Positions 10,180-22,920 of a DNA stretch of 64,000 nt are shown here, in pieces. The stretch's first letter is position 1; every line of letters begins with the position of its first letter. The stretch comes from Poecilobothrus nobilitatus (Eukaryota; Arthropoda; Insecta; Diptera; Dolichopodidae), in the NCBI GenBank assembly GCA_947095535.1, contig OX352772.1, forward strand, positions 32,259,445 through 32,323,444, read 5' to 3'. The translations under genes were made by a program, and so were the position numbers. The notes beneath the pieces are model-generated. The model did not search any database. It worked only from the letters and a program-made list of their open reading frames with translations, and was not told the DNA's origin.

Positions 10180-10997
10180 TTTTTAAAGGCGCACATTTCC
10201 AAAAGACAATACAAATTGTTTAGAATTGTGACACTGCAGCAAAATTTGAAAATTTTGTTAGAATTTCTTATAATAAGAAAAAAAATGGTAAAAATAACGA
10301 GACACTACGTTGATTAATTTTAAGAGAACTCTACACAATTAAGAAAAACCAATAATACATGTAAAATTATAAAGATGAAGACTTAATTTTTTCCTTTGAT
10401 TTTGAAAAAATTTGTACAGGTGCCTGCTGTAAGTTACCGGTGTTATTAACGATTATAGGAGGTACTAAAACAAAAGTTTCTGAGAAAACTTATATTAATT
10501 CTAAAAGGTCTTTCTTACATCAAAATTTCAAGTCCCTATCTAAAAATGTGCCGAAGTTATGAAGATAAAAAAATCACGTAAAATTTGATTTTAACATAAC
10601 GGTAAATTTAAATGCTAAATTTAAAAAAATTGTTTAATTTTGATTTATAAAGGTAAAAAATATTCCCATTGTATTGTTTTCAGATTGAAAAAAATGTTAA
10701 GGAGAACATGAGATATACACATTTAAAAATAGGATTTTTTCAAACTTTGAGGGGATGCAGCTTCGTAGTGGATGATAAAATGGGGATACATAAAAAAACA
10801 TTGTTCTATAACATTAATTATTTTATCAGACCTATCCGTGGTTAAAATTTTCTTTCTCTATCTTGTAGAAGTGTAGACGGTGTAGGAGTTTTGTAAACAG
10901 ACTGACGTACGGGTGGACAAACGGATGGACAAATGGTCAGAGTGAAATGAATAGGCAAAATTTTCCAAAAATTTTTTTTGGAAATGTGCTATAAAAA
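10180..10997 (-). mobile_element. Family D repeat, copy B, with both terminal inverted repeats
   Basis: The left end reads GTTTTTAAAGGCGCACATTT and the right end, reverse complemented, TTTTTATAGCACATTTCC, giving imperfect terminal inverted repeats built on GCACATTTCCAAAA. The interior runs opposite to copy A: CATAACGGTAAATTTAAATG, GAGGGGATGCAGCTTC, then a GGACAAACGGATGGACAAA block. Length is about 0.8 kb with no transposase frame, so it is probably a non-autonomous DNA element. No clear target duplication could be read. Confidence 0.7.
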
Positions 10998-13263
10998 GAA
11001 CTGGCAATCAAAAATTGAGAAAATGAAAAATAATCCAGGAAGTGGTATGAAATTAAGTGGTATTTTAAAATAAATTTTTAAACATTTTGTATATACATAT
11101 ATATATAAAAAAAAAGGATGTTCTAGGAGGATGAATACAAGTAAACATTAATTTTTAACATTAAACATTAATTCATCCGAATAAAGAAAGAAACAACAAA
11201 ATATATAGTATGAGGGCCTATATTAAAATAAAAACTTTAACAGTTGAAATTAATTTTTTTCTTTTTTTTTTTTAAGAAATTTATTTTATTTTCTGTACAC
11301 AGTGCGATAATTTCGATTTTTAAATAATTTTTTTGTAGTGAATTTAATAAAATATTATTTTTGGTTTTATTTTTGAATTGAATTATAAATATAATGATGA
11401 TTAGGCTCCATATTTGAATAAATGTATTTCGTGTTTGACAATCATTTAGTTTCTTTTGTTTAATTTCGATTATTTAATGTTCTCTTCTATAATTTCTTAA
11501 TTTTATGCAATAATATGTTAATCTTTTTTCACTTAAAATGCCATTACGACAGGTTAATATTAATTAATTGAATCACCCACCGGAGACATGTAGCTCACTA
11601 AGTATTATTTTAGAACAATTTGATAAAGTCTACAACTTCACATTATAAATATTTCATATTACTGAGACTAAAAAGACTATGACATAGAAAAAATGTTTAA
11701 ATTTACAATAATGGAAGGAAATAATTACTCCATAGATGCAACATAAAGGAAAAAAATTTAAAGTGATAATACAACATGTGCAGTTTATAAAAAGTATAAA
11801 GGTTATTTTCCTCCCTTAACTATGAAACACTTTCCTATACTTAATCAAATCAAACTTAAATCTCCAATACTTTATTGCTCCAATTAAAATTTTTGATTTT
11901 GTAAAATTATCGTAATATTCATTATTATATTTTTGGTTACAATTTTTAACGAGCCATAAAAAAACTTTGTCTTAGATTACAGATTTAAAAAGATTTATTT
12001 TATTTGAAACTCCGAATCAAGATGGTTCAATATCTACAATATATGTTTACGACAGATGCAGCCATAGTGGATGCAGCACGGATGCAACATTACGACGGTT
12101 GCGACCAATAGTGGCCGAAAAATCCATTACAAAATTTTCTTGACATTTTGTTACTTAAACCGTTATATTTTCCTTCTATGACAGCATACTAGAAATCTAT
12201 GCATCCGTTTTAATAGCATATATATTCGGAAATTTAGATATATAAAGAACCGTTTTGTGATGATGTCATCTTAAAAGCTCGTAATCCCTCTGTGAAAGTG
12301 TATCCAAAAAATTTATTTATTCATATAATAATCTATGCATATAATTTCATTGAAATTGAAACTTAATTCTATATTTAAATTAAAGGACAGATAAATAAAA
12401 AGTGATTGATTTTAGTCTACTAAAAGTATTAGAAGAAATTACTATATGTATACTTAACTTTATTATGATTATAGCAATTTATAAAACCAAGATTCATTTA
12501 AAATTCATCTATATAATAAATTATATTATATTAATTTAATTTTACTATAAGGCTAACAATTCAATTCATTTCAATAACGATAACGATTAGATATACATAT
12601 ACATATATATATGTTATATATTCCATACCATAACAATAAATATCAGATATCATCAATTAAAAACATCAATATCAAGGAAGCATTTCGATCATTTTCATTA
12701 TGAGCATAATTAAAAAAAAAAAAAAATCTTTTTTATGTAGATGTGTTTAAACATTAGTTTTATGGTCTGAATTGAAGATTAACATTAAAATTGTCCAAGG
12801 ATATCACTATTGTAGGGTAAATTGACGCCCAAAAAAAAAAAACCAAAAACAAAGTTATTACATAACTAATGATGCTGATGAAACACTAAAATATTATGTG
12901 ATTAACATTTTTTCCAGAATATTAAAAAAAAAAAATACAAGATTTTTATTGAATCTTTTTTTATTTTGAATTTATACAAATCTAAAACTAATGTATTCTT
13001 CATTTTATTTCTTATGATCTTTACAAGCTATTATTATTTTTATTCTTTTATGTTACTAACGAAATTTTTATTATTCAATTTTTGAAATATTTTTGATGTC
13101 TTAAAAATTATTTGGCTTCAAAAACATTTTGCATCATTAATTTAATTATATGTTTGTACAAAAAAACCAGATTTGAAACTTAAATCAACACATTAAATCT
13201 ATAATGATTTATTCAACAGTTTAATGGAATTAAAACATGGCAACGTAATTATATAAAAGTAAC
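10998..13263. other. A+T-rich spacer
   Basis: No gene or repeat family was recognised. A slightly less A+T-rich patch at about 12,045-12,120 (GATGCAGC, GTTGCGACC words) has no coding potential that I can see. Confidence 0.5.
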
Positions 13264-13975
13264 AAAAACGAAAAATACTGTAGTAGACTATAGACTGTAA
13301 AAACTCTGGGATATGAACATATTATATGCTGTTTCAACAAAACTTTATCATGTTCTACAAAACTTCAGATGTTTTCTTGACGAAGTACCAAGAAGTATTT
13401 ATGTAAATTTTGGAGTTGTATGACCTCAACCACAATTTACATTTAATAATTTACATACCAACCAACCACATTTTACAAAAATTATTGCCCTAAAACTTCA
13501 TCATCTTTTGTAAAATTTCAGATGTCTAGCTTCAATATGTTCCCAAGATGTGAAAGCTACCTTCATAGAAGTTATTGTGATTTAATTTGAGGATTTTTTT
13601 TTAGAAATTTCAGATGTCTAGCTTTATTAAGTACCAAGTTATGGGGATATAAATTATGCTTATATGGAAAAAGAAGTTGTATTGCAGCTCCTGAATCTGC
13701 TGCTGTTGACCAACTAAATTTTACAAAAGTTGTAAGCATACAACCTGACAACTTTTCACAAAATTTCAAATACATAACCTCAATAGTTACTGAGTTATTT
13801 TCATATAAAAAAAGAAGTTATACGGCAGATATCCGAACTTATTGCACAGCGGCACAACCAAATTTTATCGAAGATATTACCATAAAATTTTATCATATTT
13901 TATAAGATTTCAGATGCCTGGCTTCAATAAACACTGACTTATTTCCGGCCGAGCCTAATGTTTTTACATAGCGAA
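13264..13975 (+). mobile_element. Family F repeat, block 2 (opposite orientation to block 1)
   Basis: It starts AAAACGAAAAATACTGTAGT, followed by ACTCTGGGATATG, matching the reverse complement of 8280-8350. It then carries units with CTTCATAGAAGTTATTG, TTTCAGATGTCTAGCTT and AAGAAGTTGTATTGCAGCTC. About 300 bp of it matches 24,830-25,030 in the same orientation. The minus-strand frame at 13,572-13,775 lies inside and is not a gene. Confidence 0.6.
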
Positions 13976-16372
13976 ACTAACAATTATATAAAAATGACTT
14001 AGTAAAAATTTCAGAATTTTAGTGCCTTTATTATTTTAGTTATCCTGCGCGAGCGCACAGACGTGCATGGTTTAATTGATATATCCAACCCATACAATTG
14101 AGTCTATATGTAGCTCAATTCCTTTAAGGTGTCACAAACATAGTGGAAAATTTATTATAACCTTGAACATAATATTATGCTCAATAAGGGTATATAAAGC
14201 AAATTCTGACCGATTTTTTAATATACAGAAAATGTAATAAAAATATGAATTACGAAATCTAGTAAAAAATTTACCAGCTTGAAAATTTTTGTCGTATTAA
14301 TGTTACAGTTGAGGAAAATAAAAATGTAGTAGATTATTTTAAAAAAATGTAATGTTCTGTAGTGCATGTTTTGTTTAAATCAACTCAAAATTAATTTATT
14401 TTAAATTAAAAACTATAACATTATTATTAAAATGACTTGAATTCTATTTACATATTAAATACTTTTATAATTTAATGATCTTTCGATTTACGTCTTTTAT
14501 ATTAAAATGAAGTTGTGCAGGGAAAATTGTTTTGGAAAACTGCTATTTTTATTATCTTGTTTATAGATAGAAATGTAAAACATTTAAAAGGATATAATAT
14601 CTTGAGGATGACTATTGATATTTACTTATACTGTTTGACAAATGTCAAGATGAAGTTTTGATAAACTTTAAATATCGAGGCTTCTTACCGCATAGAAAAA
14701 TTGATTAACATTGTTTTATTGTATTTCTTAATTAGTTTTAAAAGTGTTGATAAAAGTTTTAGCTAAAACAGAAGAATTAATTCGAAGCTGATACAAAATC
14801 TTTAGAGGACAAAGGAAATATTTGGTAGTCAAATGGAAGGAATTGTACACTAAAAACATATTAGACTAGAAAAATCGTTATATGCCAATTCCTTGAAAAT
14901 AGATTTTATTATACACAAAAATAAAAAAATGTTTTAATGAACTTGGCGAATTAGATTCCCAAAAAATAGAGCCATAGATTTTTTAATTATAGCGGTCGAA
15001 ACTTTTTGATTGTTCATGTCAATCTTCAATTCAAGCACAAAATTTAAAAACAAATATAAATTAATAAATAAAATTTTCTCTTTTTTTTTTTTTTGGTTCT
15101 TTTTCTTTCATCTATGTTCAATATTAAAAAAAACAAAAAGAAAATATTTATTTATGTATATGGACTTATGGTGTTTATAATTTTCATTATAAAAATATAT
15201 TCAACAATTACTTTTATTACTCAGAAATAAAAACGAATATTAAGATTAAAACAAATATTAGCATAAAATAAAATATGTATGCCCAAAAAATTAAATTTTC
15301 TTTTTAATATTTTCATAATATTTTATGAGTATTTATTTAAAAGATTTGCTTATGTCATACTTTTGTATATTATTCTTAATTTAATTTCATGAAAAAAGAA
15401 GAATAGAATAAATTTTATAAGGGTTAGAAGAGAATCCTCGTATCTCAAAATTTTGTTTTTTTCAAAATCTCGTCTTTTTCTCAAAATCTTTAAATAACAC
15501 TTTAAATTAATTTAAATTAAATTGGGACTTTATTTCTTAAATTAAATTTGGCTGTATCTCATATATACATGTAAATAGAAATACACGTATTGTTATAACC
15601 CTGATTTTGTGTAACTAACTGTAAAATTTCTTTTTTAATTAATTTTTTATTTTAACAACAAAATATTTAAAATAATTTCTCAAAAAAATATTATAATAAT
15701 AGCCCCCATTATTTTTATTAATAGTTAATAGTTATTAATATTATTAATAGTTCCTATAACTTCTTCTAAACAAATTATTGAAACCCTGATTTTGTAACCA
15801 TCTATAAAATTAGTCTTAATTTTGTTTTCGGTAAATTTTTCTAAGCGTTTGAAATAATTAAAAAAAAAATCATTTAAAATGAACGAGGGCTGCCGATAAA
15901 GTAGATTTCTGCATTTTCTGACAAAAAAGAAGATTTAGCGAGATTTAAAAAAAAATTGAGGTTTTAATAAACGAGATTTTTACACAGAGATTTTGAGAAA
16001 CAAGCATTTATAGTACTTCCATTTTATGAATTTTTTAAATTAACCATAATACCAAATATAATGAATTATCATGAAAAAATAAAATGAAAGTGTCATTTAA
16101 ATTCGTGTCAAATAATTTTTCTTTTGTTGAAATGTTAAAATGCAAATTTTTGTGTTTTTAAATTATTTTCTTTTTATAAAAAAAGAAAAGTGATGTTTTT
16201 CTTTGTCATTAATATTAATTTTTTTGGTACGATTAAATGTTAAATATACAAAAGATATCATAAGCCTATGGGATCAAATTTTAAAAAAATGTTTGGGAAA
16301 AATTTCTATAATACATACATAAGGTTATAAAATCGATACATAATGATTAGAAATTATATTCATTATAATAAT
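13976..16372. other. A+T-rich spacer
   Basis: No gene or classified repeat was seen over about 2.4 kb. Confidence 0.5.
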
Positions 16373-18017
16373 CAGTGGCGTACCTTTCTTTTAGTATAAA
16401 TTAAGCAATATTATTTTATTATGATTTTATTATGAAATCGAATTTCTTCAAACTAAAACATGATTGCGGGCTTTTAATATTTACAATTAATTCAAAACAT
16501 TGATTGTGTACAATTTTCTTTCCTCATTATTTACAATTTCTCTATCTCTATCTAAACTCTATAGAAAAAAATTGTTTTTTATTCTCCCAGATGACATTGC
16601 AAAGTTGTTAACAGTAGAATTCGACTGATTATCAAGCAAGTCGATAAAACTGCAAAGTATTTTATTTTAGATATTTAGGTATTATGTATATAGGAATTGA
16701 ATTCAGTAGTTCAATCTATTTATTTTTGGTTTATTTAATAAAATATTATTCATCTTAACTCTTTAAATAATCGCTAAATTTATTTACAAAGAGACTTTTA
16801 CATAATTATATTGTAAAAATTTTTGTCTGATCCGTAAAACTAATTTTGATTAATAAGTTTTTTAATCGTTTTATTTTATCCACTTTTTATGACTTTACTG
16901 ATATATAGTTGAATGAAAATGAAAACTAATGTGAAATAAAATAAAGTACGAAGTTTTAAATAAAAAAAATATTAGCAGTGTCGTTATTATTTTAAATATT
17001 TTTCTAATCACAAGACAGTACTTTATAAGTGTAGATACGTCTCTGATTGAAATATTATATTTTTAGATATCCATATATGTAAAACATTAGTATATTACAA
17101 TCTAGTACCACAAATGCTTCTATTTTGATTGATTAAAAAGTTGCAACAATAATTATTATAAAAGAATGAGCAACAATTTTATTACAAGTTATTGAAAATT
17201 GGTTAAGTTAATAATTTATTTTTACCGATAACATACATGAAATGGAGAAGGAAGGTATACATATTGTGATGACAGCAAAAATTTGGTATTTCAGATTTTT
17301 CATTTTTACCTCATGATTTCCGCCCAAATGGCTGAATGGAATTCAATAAAATTTTATATTTTTGATTTTGATGTGAATATCTCGAATTGAAAAGCTTTTA
17401 GTAGAAATCCCTCAGTTCAAGTGCCACTTTACTAGCGTCATTTTTGCATTTTTTATAAATATTTTGAAACAAAAAAATATTAAGTATGGAAAAATATATT
17501 ACGGAAAAGTTGTTACACAAGTAAAAAGCAACAACTTCTTAACATAACACTTTTTGATACGATAAACTTTTAAGTTCGTTCTCATTTTCACACGATTTTT
17601 CACACTTTTCACATTTTTTACTAATACGAAATATATTTTGTGTGAAAACTTTTTTTATTTTTCAACTTATAATTTTGTGCATGAAATGTGTATATAATAT
17701 TGATAATATATAAAATTTACAAATATTCAGATAATATAGCAGATAATATAATATAGTTTCATACATATATAAATATTTATACAATATTTAGCTCCCTATT
17801 AAAAAAAAAACAAACATTAAGTTTCCGTGATCCTGTGATCGGTTGTGGTGGTGGTGAACGCAGCTGATGTTTTTTCAGAAATTCAAATTTTTTACAAATT
17901 TAATGATTCAAATAATTGATGAATTTATAAAAGATTAATGTTAAAGATTAGGTAAGTTTCAAAAATTACAAAAAAAAAAAATGCTTTTTTACAAGGACTT
18001 CTGACGCCCCGCCACTG
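16373..18017. mobile_element. Possible hAT-type element bounded by CAGTGGCG
   Basis: CAGTGGCG at 16,373-16,380 faces its reverse complement CGCCACTG at 18,010-18,017. Many hAT transposons begin with CAG and often with CAGTGGCG. Similarity does not extend beyond 8 bases, the flanking 8-bp words (ATAATAAT and ATATTTAC) do not match, and the 1.6-kb interior has no transposase frame. The two words may belong to separate decayed elements. Confidence 0.3.
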
Positions 18018-19104
18018 ATATTTACCTATATTTATACCTATTATATGCATTATACTATGTAATATGAAGTTTATTGAAAATTGTGGTATTGGTAAAATTT
18101 AATGACAATGATGTTAAATTCTTAATGATTTATAATCATAGTTTGGTAATTGGGTTTTTATAAGCGTTTAATGTTATAGAAACCTTAAATTATGAATATG
18201 ACAAAATATTTCCAATAATATTAATATTTATATACATTCATTTTATAATATATATGTACATATGTGTATATTCATATTATATTTATGAAAATTGTCTTTT
18301 TTTATTAACGTTGAATGATGGTAATTTGAAAGGGTTAACTATTTATCATTAGAGAATATTATATACTCATTCGTATATACTCAAACAAAGTTATTTAAAA
18401 TCATTATTCAAAGTATTTCTAATTATCTAATTAATGATAGTAATTAGATTTGTGATTTATTAAAGTGACATACAATAATATATAGTTATATCGTAAATTT
18501 TCTTAAATAATGATAAAGAAATAGCAAAAAAAAAAAAATAGAAATTATGGGTTCAGTAGTATCTTTATTATAATAGTTACAATAAAAAGGATTTGTTTTC
18601 AATTGGTCCCATTAGTGATAATTAAAAAGATATTCGAAAAAAAAAATTCGGTATTAAGGATGACTTTTAACTTAAATGTGTTTTTTTTTTTTGTAAATAA
18701 TTCAGTTAAGTATGTATATTTAGTAAACAGTGTTGCTCTAATGGTAAAAACTTGAAAACGACACTAAAAATAAATAATTATTTTGATCAACAAGGTCATA
18801 CTCCTAGAAAAGTATAGCTTTTTAAGCTGTAGATGATATTTTACTTATGATTTAAAAAAAATATATTATATGACCTTTGTTTGCACAAAAATATACTGTT
18901 CGTCAAGGTCTACAAATTTTCGACAGTCGAAGACAAAATTCAGTAACATTGTGATAAATTAGGTAATCGTTTAATCTTTACGAACCGGCTTCATTTGTTA
19001 AAGTAAAAATTATCAACAAAAAAAAATTTTACGCCGTCACCACTTTAAAAACTTTTTTAAACAATAAAAATTAGTTAAATAACAAAATACATATAGGTCT
19101 TAAC
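18018..19104. other. A+T-rich spacer
   Basis: No gene or classified repeat was seen. Long A/T-rich stretches and homopolymers only. Confidence 0.5.
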
Positions 19105-19640
19105 AAAGATTATTATTATTATTTATTAATTCTCGTCATATATGACGGAAAAATTTCGAACCTTTCCCTCTTGGGTGTGGCTGTTTGCATACAAATATTT
19201 TATTTATTTCAAGTTATGGTTAAATTTTTATTAGTTATATTTAATAGAAATATTTTATATTATATTATTGTATGTTTAATTTATAAATTTTTCTTAATCC
19301 TATGTTAGTGAAAAGTATTGTTTTTCGTAAGAATATAAATATCTTCTTATTTTTTGATGCTACTTAAACTGCTGTTTTTATCTTTAAAGGCTATGCCAGA
19401 TTCCAAAAACTTCAAATCTTTCTCAAATCTTTTGTATATCATCTTTATGTTGATATTTAAGGTTTTCTAATGATATCTTGCTAATTTGGTTTGGACATTC
19501 CAAGATAATATGCCTGATAGTCAGTGTTAGATGACAAAATTCATAACAGGGAGGATCAGTTCCCTCATAAATATATTTATGGGTCGCCAACGTTTATTCC
19601 AATCTTATCCTTATAACCTTAATACTTATAGTTCTTTCAA
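19105..19640 (-). mobile_element. 3' end of an I-like LINE
   Basis: The minus strand carries a decayed coding remnant (about 19,385-19,630), an A+T-rich 3' UTR with CGTCATATATGACG, and a terminal AATAAATAATAATAATAAT tail at about 19,107-19,128. A TAA-repeat tail instead of poly(A) is typical of I-type elements, as is an RNase H/zinc-knuckle end of ORF2. The 5' part is missing. Confidence 0.65.
19385..19630 (-). pseudogene. LINE ORF2 C-terminal remnant (RNase H end and Cys/His knuckle)
   Basis: On the minus strand the translation reads IRIRLE, a stop, TLATHKYIYEGTDPP, then CYEFCHLTLTIRHIILECPN. It matches the family pattern RLRIGHT.LTH....PP.C..C....TV.HIL..CP found at the end of ORF2 in I- and jockey-group LINEs. 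An in-frame stop near the start and another after DDIQKI show it is dead. The similarity is from memory of the family pattern. Confidence 0.65.
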
Positions 19641-21446
19641 GTTTTCTCATGTTTTTATATTCCATGTGCTTAATTTCAGGAATATAACAAAGATTTGTGC
19701 TGAGGTTTTTATTCTTATTTAGCATACCATCAATAATAAAACTAAAATTTCTTAAGAATTCATTTATTTTTATATTACATAATTATAGAAGAAATCATCG
19801 AAAATACATGAATTCAATACTTAAATACTGTACAAAGGTATATTTATCATAATTATGTTCAATAATTATTATAGAAGAAAGTTCATCAACTAACATAGAT
19901 AGGCTTAAACAATAGCTTAAATTAGATTATAATTATTATGAGGTATAAGTAAATCAGTAACCTTTTGACAAAAAATCTATTTTGCTCCCCCAAATTACAA
20001 CGTGTTATTAAATTTGTCTTCATTTATATTAATTTTGTCAGCCTTACAACCTCTAAAAAGAGAGGCTAAAGATCTGTAGAGGGTTTATTACTGATAGATT
20101 ATCTTCGATAAAGCAATATATGCTCCTAGGGGCATACATCTTCTCGATGTAAAGCTGCGCAGTTTTTGAGTATAAGACCTAAAAACTCTTGTTTTTTTTG
20201 CCAAATTCTACATATACCATTATCTTTTTTCTATTCCAATTTTCTTTAAATGCTTCTTTAACCGACTATGTTGAAACAGGAAGTCTATTAGAAATACTAA
20301 CATTTTATAATTATATTCATCTTTTATTAAATATCTATATTAACTTTAATAAATATTTGGATTGCGTTCTCTAGCCATTACATTTTCTAATTTAAATTGC
20401 AAAGATTTATTTGAAAAATTTTATTTAATAATATTATTTTATAACCAACTCTTTAAAAAACAAAAATCTAATTTAAGCATTTTAAAATGATCATCAATTT
20501 ATTTCAATATCAGTTTTAATTCATTTATCAAAAAACTCACTATATAAATTTTAATGGTTTATAGTTTATCCTATTAAAATAATGTTTATTTGACATTTTA
20601 TACTATTAGAAATATGATATTAGTAAAAAAAAGAAAAATTTGATTCCAATGTAACCTGTAATATCCTTGAAAAATTTATGTAAACAAAGTAGTCAAAAGA
20701 TTTTACTTTTCATAAATTTCTATTGAATTCAAGAGCAAGGACGAAAAACAAATGCGAAATTTATATATTATGTACATATATGTGCTTACAAGAATTTTTT
20801 TTTTCTTATATACTTTACGTTTTTATTTTTTTTTGTAAGTTAAATATTGAAAATTTATTCAAAAAAAAAAGAACCTGAAAAGAAAAATATAAATATTCCC
20901 TTATAAGGAGCAATAATTGAATTTCAATATGTTACAAAAATTTAATCTTGTTATTTGCAAAAATAAAAAAAAAATACTTGTTATAAAAATGAGCTCTACT
21001 TACATACTATTATCTAAATTCTATATAAATGGTACAACTGTTAAGTAAATATTTGAATGAAAATTTTTTAATATTTCTAACCCTTTTTTTTGTTTTTTTC
21101 CTTTTTTTAACTCTTTTTTTTTTTTTTACTTTTTTAATACAAGAAAATATATAGGAACAAAATGTTAACTTTAATATTTTCAAATCCTTCAGATGTTTTT
21201 TGAAGAGTAAAAAATTTTATTTGTTAAAGGATATTTAAAATGAGATAACTGTAAATTAGAATTATTGAATTATTTGTTTTTGTTGTTTTTGTCTGAATAG
21301 CAGATTGTTAGTTATTTGTTGACTTAATCGGTAATATATTTATCATAAAATTGAAATATGTGTTGACTTTTTCGAAATATTTCTTATTGACCATTATAAC
21401 TAAATCAAAAATATCATATTATTGTAATTCCATTCTTTAAAAAGAT
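19641..21446. other. A+T-rich spacer
   Basis: No gene was seen. An imperfect palindrome TATGCTCCTAGGGGCATA lies at about 20,118-20,135. The frames at 19,531-19,722 and 20,189-20,374 have no domain. Confidence 0.5.
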
Positions 21447-21455
21447 TGTTTTAGT

Positions 21456-21714
21456 TATTATTTATTTATTTATATTAATATTACATTCATAAATGTAATG
21501 CAATATAATTGAACCATCGGCTACCAAGGTCATTATAGGTTTTTTTACTATTATTAAATTATATACTAATATTATTTATTTTGTTTATATTATATACTAT
21601 ATATTTACATTATATTTAGTCGTAAGGGGGATATGTAAAGAAAAAAACACTTACGACCTGTGCAGGGATCGAACTCACATTCCTTCGATGGTTAATACGC
21701 CAGACCCCTACCCA
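21456..21714 (-). mobile_element. SINE-1 copy 4, 5' truncated
   Basis: The body, hairpin arms (CGTAAG/CTTACGACC) and a B-box variant (GAGTTCGATCCC) are present, but the last bases of the head including most of the A box are lost. Flanking 9-bp repeats TGTTTTAGT at 21,447-21,455 and 21,715-21,723 are identical, so the truncated form inserted as such rather than being deleted later. Confidence 0.85.
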
Positions 21715-21723
21715 TGTTTTAGT

Positions 21724-22460
21724 CAAATTAAATATTATCATTCAACAATTTTTAAAATTGCATACTTTTAGGTGAATCGAATGAATTGAACTTTTTCAAT
21801 TTTTTTTTTTGAAATATTGTTAAAAAAATTGAAAATACATATAAGTGTAAGTTCAGAAAGCAGATTAAATTATTCTTAATTTAGGAAAAATAGTCTGAAA
21901 AATTTTTCTAACTTTAAATTCAATAAAACTGTAAAGGTTAACAACTGGACAAATAAACTTGATTTAAAAAATATATTCTTTCCTTTTCTGTTTTTAATAT
22001 TTAAACTATATGTAAAAATATTTTTTGCAAGTTTTACATTTTCGTAAGATCAAACTTAGATTATCTCAGATTATTTGGATATGATTTTAGATAATAATTT
22101 TATTTTTATCATAATACTATATGGTATGGGAGAAAAGCAAACAAAGAGAAACTTTTGTATTGTAATGTTCAACTATATAATTTTGTATCTAAAGTTTCCT
22201 TTGGGTCAATTTTTTTTTTTATGGTTAATTTAGGTAATCATATAAAATAACATATCATTACAAACTTATCTTTTAAATTGTTTTGTTTTCTGAGGGTCAA
22301 GAAATTTTTTGTTGTTTAAAATTTTGGAAAAAAAACAAAGAAATATTTTATAGTTACATTAATGTAACCATATTTAAAAAATTAATTTTGAAATATTTTT
22401 TATATGAATAAATTATAAAAGTAAAATGAAAATGATTTGGGAAATTAAATAATTTAAAAA
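21724..22460. other. A+T-rich spacer
   Basis: No gene or classified repeat was seen. Confidence 0.5.
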
Positions 22461-22636
22461 GGGGCCTGGGGGTCTAGTGATTATGGGCGCATAAAATACG
22501 CTGTAAACACCGAGGGAGTGTGGGTTCAAATACCACACATGTCGTAAGAGTTATTTCCCCTTACGACATTTACCGCCACGGCTGAACAGGAAAGGCAGTG
22601 TAATTTCCTGTCCACATTTATGTGGCAGAAAAAAAA
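22461..22636 (+). mobile_element. SINE-2 copy B, full length
   Basis: It starts GGGGCCTGGGGGTCTAGTG (A-box region), has GGGTTCAAATACC (B-box region), then a perfect hairpin with 9-base arms TGTCGTAAG and CTTACGACA around an 11-base loop. The tail GTAATTTCCTGTCCACATTT, GTGGCAG, A-run matches copy 38,601-38,800. The flanks AATTTAAAAA (22,451-22,460) and AATTAAAAA (after the A-run) resemble an imperfect target duplication. Confidence 0.8.
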
Positions 22637-22756
22637 AATTAAAAACATTTAATTTTTAATAATAGAATTCAGAAAATTAAACTTTTCTTAAAATAATTTT
22701 AATGTACATTTATCTATATTTCTTAGTTTTAAACCACAATAATGTTCAGTTGATGA

Positions 22757-22920
22757 TACCCGTACGATAAGTATCGGGTATATTAAAATTGATCCTCCGT
22801 TTGTAACACCTTGAAATAAGCAAGTTGCATATAGACTCAAAGATATCGATTGGATGAGAATCGAAAAATTAGTCGATTAAGCTTTGTTCGTTCGTCTATC
22901 CGTCTGTTTGTCTTTTGCTA
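22757..22920 (+). mobile_element. Family E 5' fragment (ATACCCG palindrome end)
   Basis: The start ATACCCGTACGATAAGTAT then CGGGTATAT, CTCCGTTTGTAACACCTTGA, AATAAGCAAG and a CGTCTATCCGTCTGTTTGTC block matches the first about 150 bp of the copy at 42,471. The layout (inverted ATACCC/GGGTAT, CTCCGTTTGTAACACC, repeated CCGTC) recalls repeats very abundant in muscoid flies; this is family knowledge without a search. Confidence 0.6.

Noticed and set aside
17936..17960. Second ratchet site at TTAG|GTAAGT (about 17,951)
   Set aside because: The donor is good but there is no pyrimidine tract upstream of the AG, so it does not fit a ratchet point.
20118..20135. Regulatory palindrome TATGCTCCTAGGGGCATA
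   Set aside because: It contains one mismatch, stands alone, and could be chance.
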